Assembly: GCF_030929615.1 (NCBI RefSeq)
Contig: NZ_JAVFVU010000005.1
Coordinates: 62,001 to 126,000 of the forward strand
Reading direction: 5' to 3'
Source: Dyadobacter sp. LHD-138
GTDB lineage: Bacteria; Bacteroidota; Bacteroidia; Cytophagales; Spirosomataceae
Length of the DNA stretch: 64,000 nucleotides
The stretch's first letter is position 1. The number at the start of each line of letters is the position of its first letter. Under the pieces are notes generated by a model. The model was not told the origin of the DNA. It saw only the letters and a program-made list of their open reading frames with translations, and did not search any database. The position numbers and the translations under genes were made by a program. This document shows positions 1 through 8,253 of this stretch, piece by piece.

Positions 1-269
1 TATTTCTGAAGATAAGATTTCGTGCCATCGCCATTATCCGCGATGGGCTGCAATCCATACGCCTTAAAATATTTTGAAACATATTCCGCAGCTTTTTTTT
101 GTCCCGGCGAACCGGTATCCCGTCCTTCAAGGCTATCCGAAGCGATAATGACCAAATGTTTTTTTAGATCTTCCGGCGTGATGCTGGCTGCGTATTTTGT
201 CGCATCATCCTGCGCATAACTCAACGTCGTGAGCGTCAGGAGCATTCCTGCGATTATGTTTTTATTCAT
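1..269 (-). CDS. M28-type aminopeptidase, N-terminal part only
   Basis: The gene starts at the ATG complementary to 267-269 and runs off the left edge, so only 89 residues are visible. A signal peptide ends near an Ala-Gln cleavage site (about residue 20). It is followed by the motif ITPEDLKKHL, then IASDSLEGRDTGSPGQKKAA and an alpha-helix that leads into YGLQP. This arrangement (cap helix, LxGRxxGSxG, then GL.P) is the typical N-terminus of periplasmic M28 zinc aminopeptidases with a PA insert. The metal-binding catalytic residues lie outside the window, so activity cannot be judged. It reads away from the DUF4160 gene and shares no operon with visible genes. Confidence 0.75.
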   Translation of the reverse strand, partial: MNKNIIAGMLLTLTTLSYAQDDATKYAASITPEDLKKHLVIIASDSLEGRDTGSPGQKKAAEYVSKYFKAYGLQPIADNGDGTKSYLQK

Positions 270-464
270 GGTAGGAAAAAAAATGAAAATAGAATTCCTG
301 CAAAGAAAACAAAGACAGCCACGAAAGCAAAATTCTTGTTATGCTTATGAATTTTTAATTACGGTGTGGTGTTAAAAATGCAGACTAATCTTGTTGTTTT
401 TCGGCTCCCAAGTTCTTAACTTTAAATTGGTTAACTCTTATCACACACGCTAAAAAATTAGGTA

Positions 465-728
465 ATGCCAGAGATCAGCCGTTTCCTTGGTATCATAATC
501 AGGATGTTTTTTGACGATCATAATCCACCGCGCTTTCATGCGGAGTTTCAGGATTTCAAAGCGATTATCGACATAAAAACGGCAGAACTGCTTGAAGAAG
601 ATCTACCGCCCAAACAGCTAAAACTGGTTCAGGCCTGGGCAATTATTCATGAAAAAGAACTATTGGAGAACTTTAAAAATCTGGGAAAAGAGCTAAAATC
701 CTGGAATAAAATCGATCCGTTACAATAA
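465..728 (+). CDS. DUF4160 domain protein
   Basis: This 87-residue cytosolic protein has the hallmark DUF4160 start (MPEISRF.GI.IRM) followed by DHNPPRFHAEF, in which the His residues sit in the conserved NPPHFHA-like motif. The C-terminal half is a helical segment rich in Lys and Glu. The family function is unknown. It is almost always found beside a DUF2442 gene, as here: the next gene starts 3 bases after its stop, so the two are translationally linked. The pair has some gene-order similarity to toxin-antitoxin modules, but no toxin activity is shown by the sequence. Confidence 0.85.
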   Translation: MPEISRFLGIIIRMFFDDHNPPRFHAEFQDFKAIIDIKTAELLEEDLPPKQLKLVQAWAIIHEKELLENFKNLGKELKSWNKIDPLQ

Positions 729-731
729 ATT

Positions 732-1001
732 ATGCTTTACTACATCAAAGAAATAGTGTCTGTTCAAGACTATAACATTTCCTGTCTGTTTAACACCGGA
801 GAGGTTAGAGTGGTCGAGCTGAGTGAGCTAATAGCAAAGTATAAAAAAATTAATGACGGGCTGATAAGCAATCTTGCCGACAAGGCGTATTTCAAATCAG
901 TAAAACTTGACTCCTACGGTACACTGACCTGGGCAAATGGAGTGGATTTCGATCCCGACAACCTTTACAATATGTCTTCCCCGCAAATAGAAACCATCTA
1001 A
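732..1001 (+). CDS. DUF2442 domain protein
   Basis: This 89-residue protein shows the DUF2442 pattern: an N-terminal beta strand with a variable linker, then YFKSVKLDSYGTLTWANGVD, where the G-x-L-x-W-x-x-G-x-D segment is the family signature. DUF2442 domains are small DNA- or protein-binding modules of unknown role (NE0471-like fold). It is cotranscribed with the DUF4160 gene just upstream and is followed by an AT-rich gap and the typA promoter. Confidence 0.85.
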   Translation: MLYYIKEIVSVQDYNISCLFNTGEVRVVELSELIAKYKKINDGLISNLADKAYFKSVKLDSYGTLTWANGVDFDPDNLYNMSSPQIETI

Positions 1002-1103
1002 TATTTTCCTATACTTTTTGTACTTCTCTTAGCCTAAATGGCTTTTTTGAATTGTTAACAATAAAAAAATTGTAAATTACTGTTATTCAGCGAAAAAAGT
1101 CAG

Positions 1104-1111
1104 TATCTTTG
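1104..1111 (+). promoter_or_regulatory. Bacteroidota -7 promoter box for typA
   Basis: TATCTTTG matches the Bacteroidota sigma-A -7 consensus TAnnTTTG. It lies about 100 bases before the typA ATG. The expected TTTG -33 element about 19 bases upstream is only weakly matched (TGTT at 1081-1084). Confidence 0.55.
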
Positions 1112-1214
1112 CACCTTATTTGAGAAAGTTCAGCAAGAACACAGCATAGCGGCGAGCCAGGGGGCACCTATTACTGTGCCTGCTGTTAACCGTAAACAAT
1201 TGACTTATAAAACA

Positions 1215-3029
1215 ATGCAATCCATTCGTAACATCGCAATTATTGCGCACGTTGACCACGGCAAAACAACATTGGTCGACAAAATCATTCATGCTTCGAA
1301 GCTTTTTCGTGAAAACCAGGAATTCGGCGATCTGATTCTTGATAACAATGATCTTGAGCGCGAACGTGGAATTACTATCGTTTCCAAAAACGTTTCGGTA
1401 CGTTACAAAGATTACAAAATCAATGTTATTGATACTCCAGGTCACGCCGATTTTGGTGGTGAAGTGGAACGCGTACTTAAAATGGCTGATGGCGTTTTGT
1501 TACTCGTGGATGCATTTGAAGGTCCTATGCCTCAAACGCGTTTCGTTTTAACAAAGGCGATTCAGCTTGGTTTGAAACCAATCGTTGTTGTTAACAAAGT
1601 TGACAAAGAAAACTGTCGCCCTGAAGAAGTTCAGGAAAACGTGTTCGATTTGATGTTCAACTTAGGTGCAACTGAAGACCAGCTTGACTTTACAACCGTT
1701 TACGGTTCTTCTAAACAAGGTTGGATGGGGCCTGACTGGAAAACGCCTACAGATAACATCACGTATTTGTTGGATACCATCATTTCACAAATTCCTGCGG
1801 CTATTATCCACCCGGGTACACCTCAGATGCAGATTACGTCTCTTGACTACAATGCATTCGTGGGTCGTATCGCGATCGGTCGTGTATTGCGCGGAACTTT
1901 GAAAGAAGGTGCCGTTATGTCTCTTTGTAAAGCAGACGGTGTTATCAAAAAAGTAAAAATTAAAGAGCTTCAGGTTTTTGAAGGTCTTGGAAGAGTGAAA
2001 GTAGCCGAAGTTGAAGCAGGTGATATTTGCGCTGTAACGGGTATCGAAGATTTCGAAATCGGAGATACTTTGGCAGATGCTGAAAATCCTGAAGCACTTC
2101 CACGTATTGCGGTGGATGAGCCTACTTTGAACATGTTGTTCACAATCAATAACTCGCCATTCTACGGTAAGGAAGGCAAATTCGTAACATCACGCCACTT
2201 GCGTGATCGTTTGTTGAAAGAAACAGAGAAAAACCTTGCACTTCGCGTAGAGGCAACGGATACTGAAGATAAGTTCTTAGTATTTGGCCGTGGTATTCTT
2301 CACTTGTCCGTTTTGATCGAAACGATGCGTCGTGAAGGTTATGAACTACAGGTTGGTCAGCCTCAGGTTCTTTTCAAAACAGATGAAAACGGACAGCGTC
2401 TTGAACCAGTTGAAACATTGGTGGTTGACGTTCCTGAATCGTCTGCTGGTAAAGTAATTGAATTGGCTACACAGCGTAAGGGTGAGCTTTTGATTATGGA
2501 ACCAAAAGGAGATTTGCAGCATTTGGAATTCGAAATTCCATCCCGTGGTTTGATCGGTCTGCGTTCTAACGTATTGACTGCAACACAGGGAGAAGCTGTA
2601 ATGACACACCGTTTCAAAAGCTTTGAGCCATTCCGCGGGCCAATTCCTGGCCGTTTGAGCGGTTCTATCATCTCAAAAGGAACAGGGATTGCAACCGGTT
2701 ACACAATCGATAAATTGCAGGATCGCGGACGTTTCTTCGTTGAACCAGGTGAAGAAATCTACGGTGGTCAGGTTATTGGAGAGCACACGCGTCCAAACGA
2801 TATCGTGGTGAACTTGCAGGAAGCGAAAAAATTGACCAACATGCGTGCTTCTGGTACGGATGACGGACTTCGTATCGTTCCTAAAATTAATTTCTCTTTG
2901 GAGGAATCTATGGAATATATCCAGAAAGACGAATATCTTGAAGTGACTCCGCTAAGCATGCGTATGCGGAAAATATATCTTGAAGAAAACGATCGTAAAC
3001 GTTTCGGTGCTAAAATCGAAATGGTTTAA
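1215..3029 (+). CDS. typA: Ribosome-associated GTPase TypA/BipA
   Basis: Translational GTPase of the EF-G superfamily that binds the ribosome and aids 50S assembly and stress growth. G1 is AHVDHGKTT near residue 10, G2 is RERGITI, G3 is DTPGHADFG, and G4 is NKVDK. EF-G domain II and V-like regions and the TypA-specific C-terminal domain follow (SRGLIGLRS, GTDDGLRI). I chose the ATG at 1215, giving 604 aa as usual for the family and starting MQSIRNIAII. An in-frame GTG at 1176 would add 13 residues of non-conserved sequence. It is monocistronic, with its own promoter and a strong terminator. Confidence 0.97.
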   Translation: MQSIRNIAIIAHVDHGKTTLVDKIIHASKLFRENQEFGDLILDNNDLERERGITIVSKNVSVRYKDYKINVIDTPGHADFGGEVERVLKMADGVLLLVDAFEGPMPQTRFVLTKAIQLGLKPIVVVNKVDKENCRPEEVQENVFDLMFNLGATEDQLDFTTVYGSSKQGWMGPDWKTPTDNITYLLDTIISQIPAAIIHPGTPQMQITSLDYNAFVGRIAIGRVLRGTLKEGAVMSLCKADGVIKKVKIKELQVFEGLGRVKVAEVEAGDICAVTGIEDFEIGDTLADAENPEALPRIAVDEPTLNMLFTINNSPFYGKEGKFVTSRHLRDRLLKETEKNLALRVEATDTEDKFLVFGRGILHLSVLIETMRREGYELQVGQPQVLFKTDENGQRLEPVETLVVDVPESSAGKVIELATQRKGELLIMEPKGDLQHLEFEIPSRGLIGLRSNVLTATQGEAVMTHRFKSFEPFRGPIPGRLSGSIISKGTGIATGYTIDKLQDRGRFFVEPGEEIYGGQVIGEHTRPNDIVVNLQEAKKLTNMRASGTDDGLRIVPKINFSLEESMEYIQKDEYLEVTPLSMRMRKIYLEENDRKRFGAKIEMV

Positions 3030-3053
3030 TTTCAGATCACGATTTTTGAGTAA

Positions 3054-3084
3054 AAAGGGAGCACAAATTGTGCTCCCTTTTTTT
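3054..3084 (+). terminator. Rho-independent terminator of typA
   Basis: A perfect hairpin (AGGGAGCACA with TGTGCTCCCT, short AT loop) is followed by a run of seven T, 25 bases after the typA stop codon. Confidence 0.9.
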
Positions 3085-3257
3085 GTATTTTTTTCATTCT
3101 TAATTTTCTCAAAAATCATATGAAAAATTTGGAGGTAATTGCTAAAACAACCGTATCCTTTCTTCATTCGCAATAACTTTGAAATAATATTTTTTTATCA
3201 ATTTTTTATATAATTTCAAGACAGAACAGGTTTACAATTAAATATGTTGAAAAGGCG

Positions 3258-3265
3258 TATGTTTG
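3258..3265 (+). promoter_or_regulatory. -7 promoter box for gdhA
   Basis: TATGTTTG matches TAnnTTTG and lies 63 bases before the gdhA start. The sequence upstream is very AT-rich, and only a partial -33 element (TTTA at 3231) is visible. The rest of the 298-base gap between typA and gdhA holds the typA terminator and no ORF. Confidence 0.5.
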
Positions 3266-3327
3266 TATTGTCATCAATAAGCAATTTATTAACAAACTTA
3301 TTATCAGACATTTAATAGTAAATTAAA

Positions 3328-4602
3328 ATGACTTATATAGAACCTGCTCCAATTAAGGACAAAGAAAATCCATTGGAGTCCATGATGCAGCGATTTGACA
3401 AGGCCGTAGCGCTTTTGGGAATATCCGACGAAATGTATCATATTCTCAAAGTTCCCCGCAAACAGGTCACCGTAGGAATTCCCGTCACAATGGATTCCGG
3501 CAAAATAAAAGTCTTTGAAGGTTATCGCGTCATACATTCTACCATTCTGGGGCCTAGTAAAGGCGGAATTCGCTTCGATCCGGATGTCAACCTGGACGAA
3601 GTGCGTGCGCTTGCGGCATGGATGACGTGGAAATGTGCCGTAGTGGATATTCCCTATGGTGGTGCCAAAGGTGGCGTGGCCTGCAACCCGCGCGAAATGT
3701 CTGCCGGTGAAATGGAACGTCTGATGCGCGGGTATACCATGGCGCTTTTGGACGTATTCGGCCCGGATCAGGATATACCAGCGCCGGACATGGGAACCGG
3801 ACAGCGCGAAATGGCCTGGCTGATGGACGAGTATTCCAAAGCAAAAGGTATGACAATTCCGGCCGTGGTTACCGGAAAGCCATTGGTTTTGGGTGGGTCA
3901 CTTGGCCGGACCGAAGCAACCGGGCGCGGTGTGATGGTTTCTGCACTGACCGGTATGGAGAAACTACGGATTAACCCATACCGCGCCACAGCTGTCGTAC
4001 AAGGATTTGGTAACGTGGGTTCACACGCCGCGGCTCTTTTACGCGAACGCGGGGTGAGCATTCACGGCATCAGTGATATTTCCGGAGCTTATTTTAACGA
4101 TAAAGGGATCGATATTACCGCGGCGATCGCCTACCGCGATAGCAACAACGGATCACTGGAAGGTTTCACAGGTGCAGAAGCGATTCCAGGTGACGACTTA
4201 TTTACCATTCCTGTCGATGTTTTGGTGCCAGCCGCCAAAGAAGATGTAATCACCCGGAAAAACGTGGAAAGTATTCAGGTAAAGATGATCGTGGAAGGCG
4301 CCAATGGCCCGACTTCTTTCAAAGCCGATGATATCATCAATGATAAAGGTATTATGGTAGTACCCGATATTCTGGCCAACGCTGGTGGTGTGACGGTCTC
4401 CTATTTCGAATGGGTGCAGAACCGCATTGGATACAAATGGACATTGGAACGCGTCAATCGCCGCACGGACAGGATCATGAAAGATGCTTTTGACAAGGTC
4501 TATGAAACCTCCCTAAAATATAAGGTTTCGCTCCGAATTGCGGCTTACATTGTCGCCATCGACAAGGTATCGAGTACGTATAAATATCGCGGCGGATTTT
4601 AA
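3328..4602 (+). CDS. gdhA: NAD(P)-dependent glutamate dehydrogenase
   Basis: 424-aa member of the Glu/Leu/Phe/Val dehydrogenase family. It interconverts glutamate with 2-oxoglutarate plus ammonium in the cytoplasm. The N-terminal dimerisation/substrate domain has the binding Lys in GPSKGGIRF (K78), the second Lys in WKCAVVDIPYGGAKGGV (K102, catalytic K114) and the PAPDMGT loop. The Rossmann domain carries the GFGNVGSHAA dinucleotide motif. Length fits the short hexameric bacterial/archaeal class. It stands alone between its own promoter and terminator. Cofactor preference cannot be read with certainty from the sequence. Confidence 0.93.
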   Translation: MTYIEPAPIKDKENPLESMMQRFDKAVALLGISDEMYHILKVPRKQVTVGIPVTMDSGKIKVFEGYRVIHSTILGPSKGGIRFDPDVNLDEVRALAAWMTWKCAVVDIPYGGAKGGVACNPREMSAGEMERLMRGYTMALLDVFGPDQDIPAPDMGTGQREMAWLMDEYSKAKGMTIPAVVTGKPLVLGGSLGRTEATGRGVMVSALTGMEKLRINPYRATAVVQGFGNVGSHAAALLRERGVSIHGISDISGAYFNDKGIDITAAIAYRDSNNGSLEGFTGAEAIPGDDLFTIPVDVLVPAAKEDVITRKNVESIQVKMIVEGANGPTSFKADDIINDKGIMVVPDILANAGGVTVSYFEWVQNRIGYKWTLERVNRRTDRIMKDAFDKVYETSLKYKVSLRIAAYIVAIDKVSSTYKYRGGF

Positions 4603-4625
4603 AATTACCTTAAAACACGCCCTGA

Positions 4626-4658
4626 ACGGAGAAAAGCAACCCGCTTTTCTCCGTTTTT
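4626..4658 (+). terminator. Terminator of gdhA
   Basis: Perfect 12-bp stem (ACGGAGAAAAGC with GCTTTTCTCCGT), 4-base loop, then TTTTT, 24 bases after the gdhA stop. Confidence 0.9.
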
Positions 4659-4821
4659 CGTTGTTATAAAGCATCCGAACATTAACTAAATGTTAATAAA
4701 GTTTCATCTTGCAGAGAAATTAAGATTCATTGCTTTCATAATGTTAACTTTATATATAAATCATATCGAATTACTGTAAAACGTATCAAATGTTTGCAGT
4801 TAAGAACACCATTTTACCCAT

Positions 4822-5910
4822 ATGTCGCTGAGTCCTCGTTTCATTGCCCTGATACTGGCATTTATTATTTCCCTGATCACGACAACCTTTTTAGCTTTTG
4901 TAGAAGGTGTTAACACCAGCATGCTCTTTGTCGTCGCCATTGCATGTTTTATTTCCAGCTTTTTCCTCGTGCTGTATACGATCGATATTATCGTTTTCCG
5001 GGAAGTGAATAAAATGTACCGCACCATTCACAAACTGAAAATGAAGGATTTTAATATGGTGCCCCGTAAAAGGCTTATCCGCGAGTCAAACCCGCTTAAA
5101 ACCCTGAATGACGAGATTTTTGTTTACGTTTCTAAAAAACAAAAGGAAATTGACGAGCTCAAAAAACTCGAATTATTCAGAAGAGAATTTCTTGCAGACG
5201 TTTCCCACGAATTCAAAACACCCATTTTTGCAGCACAGGGCTTTATCCACACCTTGCTGGATGGCGCCATGGACGATGAAAATGTACGCGAGCGTTTTCT
5301 AAGAAAAGCCGCCAGAAATCTGGACAGTCTGGATGTCCTGGTGAAAGACCTGCTGGTACTTTCGCAAATGGAAACAGGCGACATTAAAATGAACATCGAA
5401 GCAGTAGACATGCTTCAATTAAGCCTTAACATTTTCGGACGACTTGAAAACATCGCCGCAGACCGTAATATTTCCCTGAAAGTAAAACCTGACGATTTAA
5501 CAGAAGTATGGGTAAAAGCCGATCAGGACCGGATGCAGCAGGTTATGCTCAACCTTATTGAAAACGCGATAAAATATGGCAACGAAGGCGGAAAAGTTAT
5601 TGTTCATTTCAATACAGGCAAAAAATATATCGAGATTTCGGTACGGGATAACGGCCCGGGTATTCCTCCTGAACATTTAACACGTATTTTTGAAAGATTT
5701 TATCGTGTCGACAAAAGCAGGTCGAAAGAGCGGGGCGGAACAGGTTTGGGACTGGCCATTGTAAAACATATCATCAATGCGCACGGAACCAAGATTGCCG
5801 TGATGTCCAAACCAGACAAAGGCTCGACTTTCACTTTTAAACTGGAAAAGTTGTTTCAGGGAACCGACGCCGAAAATGAAGAATCATTTACATCACAGAC
5901 GAATTCATAA
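4822..5910 (+). CDS. Membrane sensor histidine kinase, PhoR-like
   Basis: 362-aa two-component kinase. Two adjacent transmembrane helices (about 7-27 and 34-57) with almost no periplasmic loop are followed by a short linker. There is no PAS domain. The HisKA box FLADVSHEFKTP has the phospho-accepting His129. The HATPase_c domain shows the N box NLIENAIKYG, G1 DNGPGIPP, the F box and G2 GTGLGLAIV. The architecture matches PhoR/ResE-type kinases. No response regulator lies next to it, so it is an orphan kinase here and its partner and signal are unknown. It ends 29 bases before the Dabb gene and may be cotranscribed with it. Confidence 0.9.
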   Translation: MSLSPRFIALILAFIISLITTTFLAFVEGVNTSMLFVVAIACFISSFFLVLYTIDIIVFREVNKMYRTIHKLKMKDFNMVPRKRLIRESNPLKTLNDEIFVYVSKKQKEIDELKKLELFRREFLADVSHEFKTPIFAAQGFIHTLLDGAMDDENVRERFLRKAARNLDSLDVLVKDLLVLSQMETGDIKMNIEAVDMLQLSLNIFGRLENIAADRNISLKVKPDDLTEVWVKADQDRMQQVMLNLIENAIKYGNEGGKVIVHFNTGKKYIEISVRDNGPGIPPEHLTRIFERFYRVDKSRSKERGGTGLGLAIVKHIINAHGTKIAVMSKPDKGSTFTFKLEKLFQGTDAENEESFTSQTNS

Positions 5911-5939
5911 TTCATTTACCAATACATAAATAATAACTC

Positions 5940-6239
5940 ATGTTTGTACATAACGTATTTTTTTGGCTTAAAGAAAAAGAAAACGAAGAAGCGCAAAAAG
6001 CACTTTTTGACGGATTGAAAAAACTTGAAGCTATTGAATCCATTAAATCGGTTTACATCGGAACACCCGCTTCGACACGCAGACCCGTCATTGACGCGAG
6101 TTATGACTTCGCGGAAGTGATGATTTTTGACGATGAAGCCGGCCACGATGTTTATCAGGTTCACCCGCTTCACAAAAAATTCATCGAAGATTGTGCACAC
6201 CTTTGGGAGAAGGTTGTAATCTACGACGTAGAAGCTTAA
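5940..6239 (+). CDS. Dabb (stress-responsive alpha/beta barrel) family protein
   Basis: 99 residues starting MFVHNVFFWLK, the usual Dabb beginning, with the typical late motif HPLHKKFIEDCAHLWEKVVIYD (split here by its residues His-Pro-x-His and the final strand). Dabb proteins are dimeric ferredoxin-like barrels of mostly unknown role. The gene abuts the histidine kinase gene and lies immediately left of the DnaA-box cluster. Confidence 0.85.
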   Translation: MFVHNVFFWLKEKENEEAQKALFDGLKKLEAIESIKSVYIGTPASTRRPVIDASYDFAEVMIFDDEAGHDVYQVHPLHKKFIEDCAHLWEKVVIYDVEA

Positions 6240-6256
6240 CAAATATTCACAAAAAA

Positions 6257-6369
6257 GATATCCACAAGTTATCCACATCATTCATGTGGATAACTTGTGG
6301 ATATCGTCTTTAAAACCGCGTTGAAATAACTAAAAATGCACTTTTATGGTTATTAACATGTGTGGATAA
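6257..6369. other. DnaA-box cluster with perfect 22-bp inverted repeat; oriC-like
   Basis: Three perfect copies of the DnaA 9-mer TTATCCACA occur here: plus strand at 6269-6277, minus strand at 6285-6293 and minus strand at 6361-6369. Two further sites differ only at the first base (6258-6266 plus, 6296-6304 minus). The first four sites form a perfect inverted repeat with 22-base arms (6257-6278 and 6284-6305) around a 5-base loop. The intervening DNA, 6306-6360, is AT-rich. The region is non-coding, between the Dabb gene and the lipoprotein gene. This is what bacterial origins and DnaA-titration sites look like. No dnaA gene is visible in the window, but in Bacteroidota oriC need not sit next to dnaA. 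Confidence 0.65.
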
Positions 6370-6467
6370 CTTAAAACTATTTCTCACGTTCGTCCGCTTG
6401 TCCTCATAAGAAAGGTAATAATTTGTATTACTGTCGTTATACAAATAACAACAAAAACAAACTAACC

Positions 6468-6728
6468 ATGAGAAGGATCAGAATTGCGGGTTTATACATT
6501 GGAATACTTATCGCAGCGATGAGCGTTTCATCCTGTGTATATCATTCGCGCCAGCCATATTACGATAACGGCTATGGCTATCGTCACCCGCCGCGTACGA
6601 TCATTGTCAGGCCTTCGCCGCCTCCCCGCGTGGTTTATCGTGATCATTACAAACAAAAACGGCATCACGAAAGGCATAGCCACCGGTATCAAAACAGGGA
6701 AAGAAATAATAGGTATGGCCGCAACTAA
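6468..6728 (+). CDS. Small His/Arg-rich lipoprotein
   Basis: I start it at ATG 6468 (86 aa) because this gives a clean lipoprotein signal: MRRIRIAGLY, a hydrophobic core, then the lipobox VSSC. The mature part is unusual: Tyr- and Pro-rich (YDNGYGYRHPP, RPSPPPR), then a tail dense in His, Arg and Asn (KRHHERHSHRYQNRERNN). Similar short basic lipoproteins are common in Bacteroidota and have no assigned function; a metal- or polyanion-binding role is only a guess. An upstream in-frame start at 6423 would disrupt the signal peptide. Confidence 0.75.
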   Translation: MRRIRIAGLYIGILIAAMSVSSCVYHSRQPYYDNGYGYRHPPRTIIVRPSPPPRVVYRDHYKQKRHHERHSHRYQNRERNNRYGRN

Positions 6729-6741
6729 ACCGATAAATAAC

Positions 6742-6777
6742 AAAGAGCCGGGCGAAATCAATCGTCCGGCTCTTTTT
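6742..6777 (+). terminator. Terminator after the small lipoprotein gene
   Basis: Stem AAAGAGCCGG with CCGGCTCTTT, extended by GCGA/TCGT, then TTTTT. It lies 14 bases after the stop codon and separates this gene from the symporter. Confidence 0.85.
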
Positions 6778-6858
6778 CTGAATAAACACCTGTCCCAATG
6801 ACTGTCTACCTGTTTTTTGTTCGTAAAATTGCAATCCGATCTTTCCGATATTCTCAAC

Positions 6859-8244
6859 ATGCTGGCTTTTTCTATCGTTGCGTACTTATTGCTAAATCTG
6901 GGCATTGGCTTGTGGGCATCACGCAAAATTACAACCACGACCGATTTCGTACTGGCCGGTAGACAGTTGCCGCTTTTTCTTGCCGCTTCCGCAACTTTTG
7001 CAACCTGGTTCGGCTCGGAAACCATCATGGGCGCACCCACCGAATTTATAAAAAAAGGCGTTTTAGGTGTAATTGAGGACCCTTTCGGTGCTGCGTTGTG
7101 CCTGTTTCTTGTTGGAATATTTTTCGCAAGACGTTTTTATAAAATGAATATCATCACCTTTTGTGATTTTTTCAGGATACGTTACGGTCGTCCGGCAGAA
7201 CTTTTGTCAGCCCTACTGATCATTCCCTCCTATTTCAGCTGGATCGCGGCCCAACTACTGGCCATGGGCATCGTTTTGAAAATAATTTTAGGCTGGTCCT
7301 TAACCGAATGCATTTTGTTAAGCTCCTTCGTGGTCATTCTTTATACCATATGGGGCGGGATGTGGTCTATTTCGATCACGGATTTTATCCAGACCATCAT
7401 GATCATTGTTGGTTTGCTTGTGGTCGCCATCGTGTTGTATTTCAAAGTAGGCGGGTTTTCTCCGCTGATAAACGCTGCACCAAAAGATTTTTTCCGGGCT
7501 TATCCACAGTTTACTTTTAAAGATTCGGTGGAATATTTTGCAGCCTGGATAACCATCGGTCTGGGCTCCATCCCCCAACAGGATGTTTTTCAGCGCGTGA
7601 TGTCGGCAAAATCAGCCGATGTATCGGTTAAAGCTACATTACTGTCATCGCTGATGTACCTGACCATCGCCCTACTCCCACTATTTATCGGACTTTGCGG
7701 CCACCATTTATATCCTGAACTTGGAAAAGGCGACCCACAAATGATCATTCCCAATATGGTCCTGCTCCACTCCGGGCTGCCATTGCAAATACTGTTTTTT
7801 GGAGCCCTGGTCTCTGCCATCCTGAGTACAACCAGCAGTGCTATTATGGCGCCCGCGGCGGTTCTTGGCGAAAATGTGATCAAATTTTTCCACCCGGAAT
7901 TAAGCGACAAGCAATTGTTAAGAATAATCCGGATTGGCATAATCGTCATCACGGGCATCTGCATTTTCATGGCGGCCACGCGGGAAAGTATTTTTGAGCT
8001 CGTAGCGGAATCTTCCGCATTTAGCCTCGTGTCACTTTTTGTTCCGCTCGCGGCGGGTTTATACTGGAAAAACGCCAATCAGCTAGGCTGTATGCTTTCA
8101 ATGATCGCCGGACTTATTGTCTGGCTTGGTTCGGTTTGGATTGATACAGAATATCCTCCTATGATTTATGGCTTGGTGGCCAGTTTTGGCGGTATGGGAT
8201 TAGGCATTGTCATGCGTACCGAAAATAAGGAAGTTGCCGTTTGA
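6859..8244 (+). CDS. Sodium:solute symporter (SSS family)
   Basis: 461-aa inner-membrane transporter with about 13 hydrophobic helices. Family marks include NLGIGLWASRK in helix 1, FVLAGRQLPL after it, ATWFGSETIMGAP, and the SSS signature region GLGSIPQQDVFQRVMSAKS. It probably couples Na+ entry to uptake of a small organic solute; the substrate cannot be inferred. The open frame extends to a TTG at 6817, but ATG 6859 (MLAFSIVAYLLLNLG) starts right at the first helix. It is transcribed alone and ends only 9 bases from the convergent methyltransferase gene, with no hairpin between them. Confidence 0.9.
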   Translation: MLAFSIVAYLLLNLGIGLWASRKITTTTDFVLAGRQLPLFLAASATFATWFGSETIMGAPTEFIKKGVLGVIEDPFGAALCLFLVGIFFARRFYKMNIITFCDFFRIRYGRPAELLSALLIIPSYFSWIAAQLLAMGIVLKIILGWSLTECILLSSFVVILYTIWGGMWSISITDFIQTIMIIVGLLVVAIVLYFKVGGFSPLINAAPKDFFRAYPQFTFKDSVEYFAAWITIGLGSIPQQDVFQRVMSAKSADVSVKATLLSSLMYLTIALLPLFIGLCGHHLYPELGKGDPQMIIPNMVLLHSGLPLQILFFGALVSAILSTTSSAIMAPAAVLGENVIKFFHPELSDKQLLRIIRIGIIVITGICIFMAATRESIFELVAESSAFSLVSLFVPLAAGLYWKNANQLGCMLSMIAGLIVWLGSVWIDTEYPPMIYGLVASFGGMGLGIVMRTENKEVAV

Positions 8245-8253
8245 TTCCGGAGA

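Noticed and set aside
1176..1214. Upstream GTG start for typA
   Set aside because: The 13 added residues are not part of the conserved TypA N-terminus; ATG 1215 gives the family start.
6528..7040. A 170-aa minus-strand open frame across the lipoprotein gene and symporter start
   Set aside because: It overlaps two supported plus-strand genes and a terminator, and its composition is not protein-like.
7500..7508. A perfect DnaA box TTATCCACA inside the symporter gene
   Set aside because: It is single and in coding DNA; one such 9-mer is expected by chance in a window of this size.
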